From: Chloroflexota bacterium
GTDB taxonomy: Bacteria; Chloroflexota; Anaerolineae; Anaerolineales; Villigracilaceae
NCBI GenBank assembly: GCA_016235445.1
Contig: JACRLB010000047.1
Span: forward strand, 62,001-126,000
DNA length: 64,000 nucleotides
Direction: 5' to 3'
Shown here: positions 7,954-15,674 of the stretch, piece by piece
How positions within the stretch are numbered: position 1 is the stretch's first letter
Layout: every line of letters starts with the position of its first letter
Notes under the pieces: generated by a model
What the model was told of the DNA's origin: nothing
What the model saw: the letters and a program-made list of their open reading frames with translations, nothing else
Database searches by the model: none
Position numbers and translations under genes: made by a program

Positions 7954-9624
7954 CTTCCTCATCTTCGCCAGCAACGCCGCCATTCTCTCATTCCCCCCCG
8001 CAGGCGGACGCCACTCGACATGCACAGCTTGCGCTCCCTGCGAAATAAGGCTGTCGTAAAATGATTCAAGCCCCACGTTGACGGCGGCAAGTGGTTGTTT
8101 CAATTGTTCGAGATTGACAGGTGGAAACTGGATTGGCTTGTGACTTCCCATTCGCAGGCTGATGTATTCAACGGCTTCCGTCGCGGTTCTAAAAACTGTA
8201 ACACCTGCTTCCTGCAACTGAGAGACTTGAGACTGGAGATTTTGCGGGTCGTCATCTGTGCCAATTACGATGGCAACAATCTCCAATTCTCCAATCCTCT
8301 TTTCTCGAATCTCTTTTATAACTGAAACCAACTCTCCCGCAGGGTCAAGATGCGAACCTTCTCCCAAAACCACATCGAACAGAATCGTCCCAACTTCGGG
8401 GTCATCTGCTTCCTGCTTCATGCGGCGGATGCGCAGGTCGTTATCGATCATCGGGTGCAGGCGGCCAACCATGAAGAATTCATCGCCGAGGTCGATGATG
8501 GTGTGGGCGCGGCTGTGAAGGGTATCTTCGAGTAATTGGTAATTGGTAATTGGGGCATTCGAGTAGATGGGTGATAGTGATGCCTGCAAGCCAATCAAGG
8601 TTTCGTAGGCGAGGGTTCCACCCGAAAACAAACCTCGTACGTAGTAATTGGTAATTGGGAATTGGTTGTCACTTACTAATTCCCAATTACTATTTACCGC
8701 AATTTCCGCCGCTTCACTCAAACTCACCGCAAACTGTAAATTGCCAATCTTCCTCGCAGGCGGGGGATAACCAATGAAATAGATGACAACAGGTTTGCCA
8801 GTTTCCATTGCGGTGGAGATGAGTTGAGTTGCCACATCGGGTGAGGGCGGTTTTGAAATAAGAGCAATTACTTTTGTATCAGGGTCGCGCGCTAAAACGT
8901 CCAATGCCTGATGCGCAGTGATGGCGCCCACATCCGATTTCAGGTCGCGTCCGCCTGTGCCGATGGCGTGGGAAATGCCTCCGCCAAGATTATGAATTTG
9001 CGCCGTGACAGCTTGTGTGCCCGTGCCAGACGCTCCCACTACGCCGATACTGCCGCGGCGGACGCGGTTGGCAAATCCCAGCCCAATGCCGTTGATGATC
9101 GCAGTCCCGCAATCGGGTCCCATCACGAGCAGTCCCTTTTCGCGGGCGGTTTTTTTCAATGCGATTTCGTCTTCGAGCGAGACGTTGTCGCTGTAAAGGA
9201 AAACGTGTTTGCCGAGGTCGAGCGCTTCGCGGGCGACGCCTGCCGCGTAGCGACCGGGAACGGAAATCAATACCCAATTCGCTTCGGGCAATTGTTTGAC
9301 TGCGGCGCTCAAACTGCGCGGGTGAAAATCCTGCGAAAGAGCGGCTGATTTTTTGCGTGTAAGCAATTCGTCAACTTTGCCAATTGCTTCAGTTGCAAAC
9401 TCTTCTGAATTGGCTTTGATAACGATCAGCAAATCATCGGGATTGGCAGTGATGGCTTCGGGTAAAAGACTGTTCGCGGCAAGTAGTTCGCGGTTGGCCT
9501 GGGTTGCCATTACAACGCCTGCATCCACCACGCCGGGCAAACCGAGCAAGCCGCGTTGCAACTGCATCAACACCACCGAGTCGTAATATGCGCCCGCGCG
9601 GACGTTCCATTTTACAACTGTCAT
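7951..9624 (-). CDS. fdrA: FdrA-like acyl-CoA synthetase fold protein (AllF-like)
   Basis: A 557-residue FdrA homologue with the CoA-binding/CoA-ligase folds of succinyl-CoA synthetase. It has VLISVPGRYAAGVAREALD, the family motif GPDCGTAIINGIGLGFAN, GVVGASGTGTQAVTAQI (phosphate loop) and the C-terminal ligase half with TIIDLGDEFFMVGRLHPMID. FdrA with DUF1116 partners has been linked to oxamate carbamoyltransferase in allantoin degradation; the substrate here could differ. The ATG at 9624 overlaps the amidase stop by 4 bases (ATGA), which fixes the start. Two stretches of TAATTGG repeat are read in frame at 8526-8556 and 8640-8697, adding peptides such as FPITNYYV and APITNYQLLE. Confidence 0.88.
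   Translation of the reverse strand: MTVVKWNVRAGAYYDSVVLMQLQRGLLGLPGVVDAGVVMATQANRELLAANSLLPEAITANPDDLLIVIKANSEEFATEAIGKVDELLTRKKSAALSQDFHPRSLSAAVKQLPEANWVLISVPGRYAAGVAREALDLGKHVFLYSDNVSLEDEIALKKTAREKGLLVMGPDCGTAIINGIGLGFANRVRRGSIGVVGASGTGTQAVTAQIHNLGGGISHAIGTGGRDLKSDVGAITAHQALDVLARDPDTKVIALISKPPSPDVATQLISTAMETGKPVVIYFIGYPPPARKIGNLQFAVSLSEAAEIAVNSNWELVSDNQFPITNYYVRGLFSGGTLAYETLIGLQASLSPIYSNAPITNYQLLEDTLHSRAHTIIDLGDEFFMVGRLHPMIDNDLRIRRMKQEADDPEVGTILFDVVLGEGSHLDPAGELVSVIKEIREKRIGELEIVAIVIGTDDDPQNLQSQVSQLQEAGVTVFRTATEAVEYISLRMGSHKPIQFPPVNLEQLKQPLAAVNVGLESFYDSLISQGAQAVHVEWRPPAGGNERMAALLAKMRK
8526..8556. repeat. TAATTGG repeat inside fdrA
   Basis: Three repeat units in frame within fdrA, encoding about SNAPITNYQLLED (residues near 357-367). 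The gene stays open, so the insertion lies in a tolerant linker between the two halves of the protein. Confidence 0.7.
8640..8697. repeat. TAATTGG repeat inside fdrA, second copy
   Basis: Units of GTAATTGGTAATTGGGAATTGG and CTAATTCCCAATTAC in opposite orientations form a partial palindrome; in frame they encode about NSNWELVSDNQFPITNYY (residues near 310-328). Confidence 0.7.
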
Positions 9625-10910
9625 AATTTGCTCACGAATTTCTCGATATCTTCTGCCCATGCCAGCAGGGATTCATCTTTGTGCCAATTGCCAATTATTT
9701 GCAGACCCATCGGCAGTCCATCCTGGTTTTTGCCCGCTGGCAGGTTGATGGCTGGCAAGCCTGCTTGCGTCCACGGAAGATTCATCACGGGGTCGCCTGT
9801 GCTTTCCAGGCCTTTGGGCGCTGGGCCAATTGTGGAAGGGGATAGCCATAGGTCGATGTTGTTGTCGATCATCGCCCGCCTGAGGTCTGCGCGGAAGGTG
9901 TCGCGGGCTTGAAGAGCGCTTTGGTATTGGGACCTGGTAATTTGTTGGCCGCGACGGATCAGATCGGAGAATTTGGCGGAGTAGAGATTTTCATGTTTGG
10001 CGAACCATTCTTTGTGGACCGTTGCCGCATCGTGAGACATGATGACATCGTGACGATTGCGGATTTTTTGATAATCGTCCATGATTGGAACGCGGCACAG
10101 TTCGTATCCTGCATCAGCGAGGGAAATGCAAATTGTGTTGAAGCAGGTTAGGGCGGAGTCTGAAGCGCAGTTCAGGTAGTCGCCTTCCGGGATTCCAAGA
10201 ATCGGATTCCGCTTGCCAGTCTCCAGTCTCCAGTCACTGATCAAAATACTTGCAATTTTTTTTGCCGTCAAAATGTCTGGCGTAAAAAATCCAACATGAT
10301 CAAATGAAGGGGAGAGGGGAATTACGCCGTTGCGAGAAATTCTTTCGTAGGTTGGTTTGAAGCCAACCACGCCGCAAAACGCGGCGGGACGAATGATCGA
10401 GCCAATGGTCTGCGTGCCAAGCGAGAGGTGGCAAAGCCCCGCGCCAACTGCGGCGGCGGAACCACTGCTCGAACCGCCTGGGGTGTGTTCGGGGTTGTGC
10501 GGGTTGCGCGTGGGGCCAGGTGTGAAGTAGGCAAATTCAGTGGTGACGGTTTTGCCGAGAATTAGCGCGCCCGCATTTTTGAGTCTGGCAACGCTTTCGG
10601 CTTCACTGCCTTGAAGCTCGTGCGATGGCAGACGACTGCCTGCCTGTGTGAGGAAACCGTCCACATGAAAAATATCTTTGACGCCGATCAACATTCCAAA
10701 AAGGGCGGGGCGATTGTATGGGTCTGGAAAACGCGAGGCAAGTTCCTCTGCCTCTTTGCGTAATCGCTCGAAACGATTCTCTTCAGGGAGGAAGGCAAGG
10801 ATGGAGGGTTCGCGGGAATCGAAGAGAGACTCGATTTGAGAGATGTAATTAGTAATTAATAATTCACCTGCGCGAAAGGCGCGAGTTATTTCAGATAGGT
10901 TCATCATCAT
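9621..10910 (-). CDS. Amidase (amidase signature family)
   Basis: A Ser-cisSer-Lys amidase of about 430 residues. The catalytic Lys lies in LIGVKDIFHVDGF, and the glycine/serine block TPGGSSSGSAAAVGAGLC holds the cis-Ser and nucleophilic Ser region, followed by GTQTIGSIIRPAAFCGVVGFKP. Family members hydrolyse carboxamides, ureido acids or allophanate. It is translationally coupled to fdrA by a 4-bp ATGA overlap, so it probably supplies or consumes the same ureido/amide intermediate. Start is uncertain: three consecutive ATGs at 10910, 10907 and 10904 precede NLSEITRAFRAGELL, and the frame is open to 10958. GELLITNYISQ is encoded by a TAATTGG-type repeat (10845-10866). Confidence 0.88.
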   Translation of the reverse strand: MMMNLSEITRAFRAGELLITNYISQIESLFDSREPSILAFLPEENRFERLRKEAEELASRFPDPYNRPALFGMLIGVKDIFHVDGFLTQAGSRLPSHELQGSEAESVARLKNAGALILGKTVTTEFAYFTPGPTRNPHNPEHTPGGSSSGSAAAVGAGLCHLSLGTQTIGSIIRPAAFCGVVGFKPTYERISRNGVIPLSPSFDHVGFFTPDILTAKKIASILISDWRLETGKRNPILGIPEGDYLNCASDSALTCFNTICISLADAGYELCRVPIMDDYQKIRNRHDVIMSHDAATVHKEWFAKHENLYSAKFSDLIRRGQQITRSQYQSALQARDTFRADLRRAMIDNNIDLWLSPSTIGPAPKGLESTGDPVMNLPWTQAGLPAINLPAGKNQDGLPMGLQIIGNWHKDESLLAWAEDIEKFVSKL

Positions 10911-10967
10911 TAATCTCAATATTGGTTTAATCGCCTGATGTGTCGGTGCATAAATCAAAAATAAAGC

Positions 10968-11798
10968 TTATTCACGAAAGACCTTCGTCCTGCTGACAAT
11001 GACGGCAACCACCCAGGTAAACCCAGCGTTAAGCAGGGATGTCATCCCAAACTGCGAGCCAATCGCGGATGGAAAGAATGCGGCGGTATTTACGGCGGTG
11101 TGAAATAGGATGGCGATCAACAAGTTGCCGTTTGTGCTCTTATATAGCCAGGTAAAAATGACAGCCAATCCCATTACCCAGATCACAAAGGCGGGAAATA
11201 AGACAAAAAACGATCCGCCTGTTTGGAGTATGTCGTTTTGCCCTGTGCCAGCGATAGCATAAATAGGTGCGTGCCAGATGCCCCAAATTAAACCGAGTAT
11301 CAGGCTGGCTTTCATGGTGTCTTTATTGCTTTGCAAAAGTCGAGGCAATGCAAAGCCGCGCCAGCCGATCTCTTCGCCCAGTGGCCCGCCAACGAAGAAG
11401 ATACGGATCCCCTCCAACAATAAGGGCAGGAGCCAAATGCTTATGTTGAGTTTGGTAGGTATAGGTGAACCCATACCGCTTCCGATTAACAGTGAGGCGA
11501 TAATAATGAGAAAAGGAATAAGCAGAGCAATGCCAATCCAGCTCAACCCTGCACGACCCATAGATACTCGCCCAATCAAATCAGATAATCCCTGTTTGCC
11601 GTTCAACACAACGCTCAAAATGATCCCTGCCAATGTGGGACCAAAGATTGCCAGCGCATTAAGGATGCTCCCAAGCGGATTTTTGATGTCAAGCGATAGC
11701 GCGATCATCACACCCCATAAAATCCATGTGATGGCGTAGGCAAGGCAAAAAAATATAATAAGTGGGCGCTGGCTTACAAATGTAGTTGTTTTCGACAT
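10968..11798 (-). CDS. CPBP family intramembrane metalloprotease
   Basis: A 276-residue protein with about eight membrane segments and the CPBP/Rce1 motifs: GEEIGWRGFALPRLL (EExxxR, glutamates for metal/water activation), LIWGIWHAPIYA (conserved His) and LLIAILFHTAVN (second His). CPBP proteins cleave or chaperone membrane or prenylated substrates, and some give bacteriocin self-immunity. It lies between the FeS subunit and the amidase on the same strand with short gaps, but a link to the catabolic pathway is not obvious. AGAGG precedes the ATG at 11798 by 10 bases. Confidence 0.88.
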   Translation of the reverse strand: MSKTTTFVSQRPLIIFFCLAYAITWILWGVMIALSLDIKNPLGSILNALAIFGPTLAGIILSVVLNGKQGLSDLIGRVSMGRAGLSWIGIALLIPFLIIIASLLIGSGMGSPIPTKLNISIWLLPLLLEGIRIFFVGGPLGEEIGWRGFALPRLLQSNKDTMKASLILGLIWGIWHAPIYAIAGTGQNDILQTGGSFFVLFPAFVIWVMGLAVIFTWLYKSTNGNLLIAILFHTAVNTAAFFPSAIGSQFGMTSLLNAGFTWVVAVIVSRTKVFRE

Positions 11799-11821
11799 GG
11801 AAATATCCTCTCGTAGTAAGT

Positions 11822-12307
11822 CTACTTAACTGCTTTCATCTTCTCACTTGCAAGTTTGACCGCATCCACGATATGTTGATAGCCCGTGCAACGGCAGAGA
11901 TTGCCCGAAAGCGCATGGCGGATTTCATCTTCGGTGGGGTTCGGGTTTTGTTTCAAGAATGGAATCAGTGTCATTAAAATCCCTGGGGTGCAGAAGCCGC
12001 ATTGCAGGCCGTGTGCTTCCCAGAAGGATTGCTGTACCGGGTGCAGGTTGTCTTTGTCTTTTGCGAGGCCTTCAACTGTTGTGATGTTGTGACCGTCCGC
12101 TTGAATGGCAAAAATCAAACACGAGCGCATGGATTCGCCGTCGAACAGAATCGTGCAGGCTCCGCAGACGCCGTGTTCACAGCCGACGTGCGTGCCCGTG
12201 AGCCCAAGTTCGTGGCGCAGGAAATCGCTGAGCAGGAGGCGCGGCTCCACTTCGCGCCTGTAAATTTTTTCGTTGACGGTGATCGTCACAGGGAATGATT
12301 GAGTCAT
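11822..12307 (-). CDS. (2Fe-2S)-binding small subunit of a xanthine dehydrogenase family enzyme
   Basis: A 161-residue small subunit carrying two [2Fe-2S] clusters. The plant-type cluster ligands are in CEHGVCGACTILFDGESMRSC (residues about 43-63), and the second, all-alpha cluster ligands are in LQCGFCTPG and NLCRCTGYQHIVDAV. It passes electrons from the Mo site to the FAD subunit. Its ATG overlaps the stop of the FAD gene by 4 bases (ATGA). Gene order FAD-FeS with the Mo gene distant is unusual, since CoxMSL-type operons normally keep the three together. Confidence 0.94.
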   Translation of the reverse strand: MTQSFPVTITVNEKIYRREVEPRLLLSDFLRHELGLTGTHVGCEHGVCGACTILFDGESMRSCLIFAIQADGHNITTVEGLAKDKDNLHPVQQSFWEAHGLQCGFCTPGILMTLIPFLKQNPNPTEDEIRHALSGNLCRCTGYQHIVDAVKLASEKMKAVK

Positions 12308-13185
12308 TGCAGGCTTTCCTCCGCGCGCTGTGCGGCTTGCTTCAATGCTTTCTTCGTCAACACATTTGCGAGATGACGCTGGAAATCAATCGAAGTATGA
12401 ATATTCCCAAAAGGGTTGATTTCCTTTTCGCTTGCCATCGCCGCCGCAGATTCGATCACCGCATCCTTCAACGCTTCACCCTCCAAAAGTCTGGCGGATT
12501 CTTTTGCATCCACGGGGCCATCGCCCGCATTCAAATAAACCAGCTTTGCGTTTTTGCATTTTCCATTTTCGTCCAGCGTCACCAATGCGGCCACGCCCAT
12601 CAACGCATAATCGCCTGCGCGCGGCGCAACCTCCATAAAAGACCAGCCTGTGCGCGGCGGCATAAATGGCAGTTCGATCTCAACCAGAATTTCATCAGCG
12701 GCAAGCCTGGTGGTGAACATGCCAGCGAAAAAATCATGCGCGTCGATCCAGCGTTCGCCAGATGCATTTTGCGCCTTGAGCCGCGCATCCAACGCCAGCG
12801 CCAGCACAGGCAGTTCCGCGGCTGGGTCGGCGTTGGCAATGCTTCCGCCAAGCGTGCCGCGGTTGCGAATTTGCGGATGCGCAATAAACTGCGCCGCTTC
12901 TGTTAAAAGCGGAATGTGTTTTTCGATGGAAGAGTCGAATTCCAAATGCCGTTCACGCGTCATCGCCCCAACGTGAATCGTTTCACCCTTTCCGCGAATA
13001 AAACTTAATTCACTCACCCGGTTTAGATCGATCAACACACCAGGCTGTGCCACGCGGAAATTCATCGCAGGCACAAGGCTTTGCCCGCCCGCTAAAATTT
13101 TTGCATCGCCTGCATACTGGCGCATCAAGCCCAATGCTTGTTCGAGCGAATCGGGAACGTGATATTCAAAGGGAGCAGGTTTCAT
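12304..13185 (-). CDS. FAD-binding medium subunit of a xanthine dehydrogenase family enzyme
   Basis: A 293-residue CoxM-like subunit. FAD-binding motifs are AKILAGGQSLVPAMNFR and NRGTLGGSIANADPAAELP, followed by the C-terminal CO_deh_flav_C domain. It would transfer electrons from the FeS subunit to an external acceptor. GAGG five bases upstream supports ATG 13185, and the 3' end overlaps the FeS gene by 4 bp. Confidence 0.94.
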   Translation of the reverse strand: MKPAPFEYHVPDSLEQALGLMRQYAGDAKILAGGQSLVPAMNFRVAQPGVLIDLNRVSELSFIRGKGETIHVGAMTRERHLEFDSSIEKHIPLLTEAAQFIAHPQIRNRGTLGGSIANADPAAELPVLALALDARLKAQNASGERWIDAHDFFAGMFTTRLAADEILVEIELPFMPPRTGWSFMEVAPRAGDYALMGVAALVTLDENGKCKNAKLVYLNAGDGPVDAKESARLLEGEALKDAVIESAAAMASEKEINPFGNIHTSIDFQRHLANVLTKKALKQAAQRAEESLQ

Positions 13186-13216
13186 AAAGCCTCAGAGAGA
13201 ATTGGAGAATAAGGGA

Positions 13217-14290
13217 TTAGAGACTGGAGACTGGCTTCGCTTCAAACTTAACTGACAACTGATTCTGTTTCCTGTGAGCTTCCACCACCTCAGACATAAT
13301 CGAGAGCGCGATCTCCTCAGGCGTTTGCGCGCCAATATCCAAGCCGATGGGCGCGCGCAGGCGGGAGAGTTGCGACTCACTCATGCCGTCGTTCAATAAT
13401 CTTGTGCGGCGTTTTGCATGTGTGGATTTGCTCCCCAGCGCGCCGACGTAAAACGCGGGGCTGGGTAGGGCAATCTTCAACGCGGGGTCGTCCAGTTTTG
13501 GGTCGTGTGTGAGCATGGCAATGGCCGTCGAGCGCGTCAACTTGATTTTTCCGAACGCATCGGGAATCCACAATGGAATGAGTTCATCCACATTCGGGAA
13601 ACGCTCTTCGTTTCCCCAAGCCTTGCGCGGGTCAACGAGAATCGTGCGGTAGCCAAGTGTCTTCGCCAGCGCGGCCAATGCAATCGCAATATGCACCCCG
13701 CCGACGATAACCAGCGTTGGGGGCGGCAGAATCACATCCAGAAAAACTTCAAGAGATTCGCTCAATACCGCGCGGTGTGAGAAGACGCCTTGTAAAAGAG
13801 CTTCCTTGCCAGGTTTTAACACCGTGTTGCGCCATTCGTTGCCAGGCGAACCCGCGATAATTCCATCTTCTGAAATCAATAATTCACAACCAAGAATTTC
13901 ATCCGAGCCGCGAATGACGGTTGCATGAACCGCCGGAGTTTCTTCTTTGATGATTGAATGCAGGGCTTGAAAGAAATTTGAATCAAGCAGATTGACGAAA
14001 ATATCTATGCTTCCCCCGCAGGCGAGACCCACCTCCCATGCCGTTTCATCCGCGACGCCAAAATGTAAAAGTTGAGGCCGCTTCGTTTTCAACGATTCAA
14101 CCCCCGCCTCGAAGACCGCATTTTCCACACAGCCACCGCTGACCGAGCCTGTGATTTTGCCGCTCGCTGTCAGCGCCATCTGTGAACCCGCTTTGCGCGG
14201 CGAGGAACCCCAGGTTTGCACCACTGTGGCAAGCGCAATGGACTCCCCCTCCCTTTGCCAGCGTTCCACGTCAGACAAAATATCGCGCAT
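13217..14290 (-). CDS. XdhC/CoxI family molybdenum-cofactor maturation protein
   Basis: A 357-residue XdhC-type chaperone, which inserts sulfurated Mo-cofactor into xanthine dehydrogenase family enzymes. The N-terminal XdhC_CoxI domain has ATVVQTWGSSPRKAGSQM and GSVSGGCVENAVFE with the conserved Cys; the C-terminal Rossmann domain has LVIVGGVHIAIALAALAKTLGYR and FYVGALGSKSTHAKRR. Usual size. The last residues (FEAKPVSSL) are encoded by a GAGACTGGAGACTGG repeat, so the C-terminus has been redrawn by a repeat. It sits 16 bp after the CoxG-like gene and 31 bp before the FAD subunit gene. Confidence 0.93.
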   Translation of the reverse strand: MRDILSDVERWQREGESIALATVVQTWGSSPRKAGSQMALTASGKITGSVSGGCVENAVFEAGVESLKTKRPQLLHFGVADETAWEVGLACGGSIDIFVNLLDSNFFQALHSIIKEETPAVHATVIRGSDEILGCELLISEDGIIAGSPGNEWRNTVLKPGKEALLQGVFSHRAVLSESLEVFLDVILPPPTLVIVGGVHIAIALAALAKTLGYRTILVDPRKAWGNEERFPNVDELIPLWIPDAFGKIKLTRSTAIAMLTHDPKLDDPALKIALPSPAFYVGALGSKSTHAKRRTRLLNDGMSESQLSRLRAPIGLDIGAQTPEEIALSIMSEVVEAHRKQNQLSVKFEAKPVSSL

Positions 14291-14306
14291 GATCTAGTTG
14301 TGCGCC

Positions 14307-14756
14307 TTATTCGTCTTTTTCCAGTCTCTTGCGAACTTCATCATAAAACACCCCCGCCAGTTTTTGCGAGACAGGCGCCATCAAGCGGGAAACCAGGCTT
14401 GCCAGTTGCCCGGAGACATTGATATCCGCTGTCCAATTGACGATGGTCCCGCCGTCCGCTCCATCGCTGAGGATCATTTCGCTGAGCGCGTCCGCCGCAC
14501 TGCCAGTGGCCGTGCCGTGCGCCTTGAGTTTTGCGCGGCTGGGTTCGTCCAGTTCGAGGATGTCTACATCGCCGGAGAAACGCGCCTTCACGGAACCCAA
14601 CCCCACCGAGACGATACCCCGATATTTTTTGAGCGGCTCGATGGTTTCGATTTTTTCCACGCCTGGCACACATTGCCCGATCTGGTTCGGGTCTGTCAGA
14701 AAATCCCATACTTTTTTACGCGGAGCATGAATTACAACATCGCCTTTGAGTTGCAT
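14307..14756 (-). CDS. CoxG-like SRPBCC family protein
   Basis: A 149-residue protein of the SRPBCC/START-like fold, CoxG subfamily, recognisable from VVIHAPRKKVWDFLTDPNQIGQCVPGVEKIE and the C-terminal RLMAPVSQKLAGVFYDEVRKRL. CoxG proteins are found in Mo-hydroxylase operons, where they help membrane attachment or quinone supply for the enzyme. First gene of the minus-strand catabolic operon; its promoter must lie in 14757-15000. Confidence 0.88.
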   Translation of the reverse strand: MQLKGDVVIHAPRKKVWDFLTDPNQIGQCVPGVEKIETIEPLKKYRGIVSVGLGSVKARFSGDVDILELDEPSRAKLKAHGTATGSAADALSEMILSDGADGGTIVNWTADINVSGQLASLVSRLMAPVSQKLAGVFYDEVRKRLEKDE

Positions 14757-14946
14757 GGAGGTTCCTCTTCGGGATATGGTGAATAGCTTCGAGAGTGTAG
14801 CACAGGATAATTGCGAGAGTCAACGGGGAATCGAGTGATGATTACCCACATCTTTTGTGCTCGCCAATTTCATGAAAAAAAACAAAATCTCAGCCGCGAA
14901 TTTCGCGAATTTTCGCGAATCTACCCACCTGACAGTTTTAAAAATC

Positions 14947-15025
14947 GGACGCAGATAAACGCAGATTTTTTGAAAAACAAGAGCAAAACGGTTTGAATCA
15001 GCGTTTTCAGCGTTCATCTGCGTCC
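14947..15025. repeat. Interrupted palindrome, GGACGCAGATAAACGC family
   Basis: GGACGCAGATAAACGCAGATT at the left faces AATCAGCGTT..GCGTTCATCTGCGTCC at the right, giving an imperfect long stem. A relative lies at 36337-36408. It is part of a 910-bp stretch (14757-15666) between the divergent CoxG and permease genes that is otherwise free of convincing genes apart from a possible leader ORF. Confidence 0.7.
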
Positions 15026-15082
15026 AAAAAACAAAGTGTCAGTTGGCTGGTCGCGAATTGGTTTTAAAAATTCGTGTGAATT

Positions 15083-15201
15083 ACTGATGTTACGCAGTTT
15101 ATGCACTCACCTTTCGCAGTCCATAATCCCGAAGGGATGATATTGGTTTTACGAGCGATAACATCCCTTCGGGGTCATAAGGCCTTTTGCGTAACATCAG
15201 T
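15083..15201. repeat. Nested palindrome with ACTGATGTTACGCA ends
   Basis: The 14-bp ends ACTGATGTTACGCA (15083-15096) and TGCGTAACATCAGT (15188-15201) are perfect inverted copies. Inside, CCCGAAGGGATG faces CATCCCTTCGGG. A diverged relative with the same core (CCATAACCCCGAAGGGATGA) lies at 40558-40650. No coding potential; a small non-autonomous mobile element is possible. Confidence 0.75.
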
Positions 15202-15578
15202 GAATTAGCGAAATTCGCGGCAAAATGCTCTGGCTGGGAGGCCTGAAATAACGGATAAAGACTTGTGGATAATCACCAGGGAATCGAATGCGTCCATAAC
15301 GGGAGCAGGCGCGGGCTTCGTGAGAGGCGGGTTTTGAATCCGTAAAAAGATTAAAATTTGCGTATCTCACTCTGAATACGAGGGTTATTTAATGCAACAT
15401 GTGCCATCCCCTGTTTCAGGTAACTGTGTGCGCTGTCAACAAGCTCATTGCCTTTGAGTTTGTTCGGCCATTCCCTTTTTGTCGCCTTGCATAAAATGCC
15501 TGGCGATTTTTTATTCGGAGGTGCCGTTGAAGTCTGATAATTTTATATCACCGCCCCGCATTTTAGTTAGGAAGGAGA

Positions 15579-15674
15579 ATGACAAGGAACGGCAGTAAAA
15601 AAGAAATCCAGCAAGACAAAAGTAAGTCAGGCTGGACCATCTCAATCAATGACAGGAGAAACTGCAATGGCTAA
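15579..15674 (+). CDS. Possible 31-residue leader peptide before the permease
   Basis: A short reading frame starts at ATG 15579, directly behind AGGAAGGAGA, encodes a basic, polar peptide (MTRNGSKKEIQQDKSKSGW...) and stops at 15672-15674, eight bases into the permease gene. The overlap would allow translational coupling. Nothing about the peptide is recognisable, the Shine-Dalgarno spacing is short, and it may be chance. Confidence 0.25.
   Translation: MTRNGSKKEIQQDKSKSGWTISINDRRNCNG

Noticed and set aside
14757-15666. Purine riboswitch in the permease leader
   Set aside because: I could not find the conserved TA and TCT loop elements or a three-way junction; the gap is dominated by repeats.
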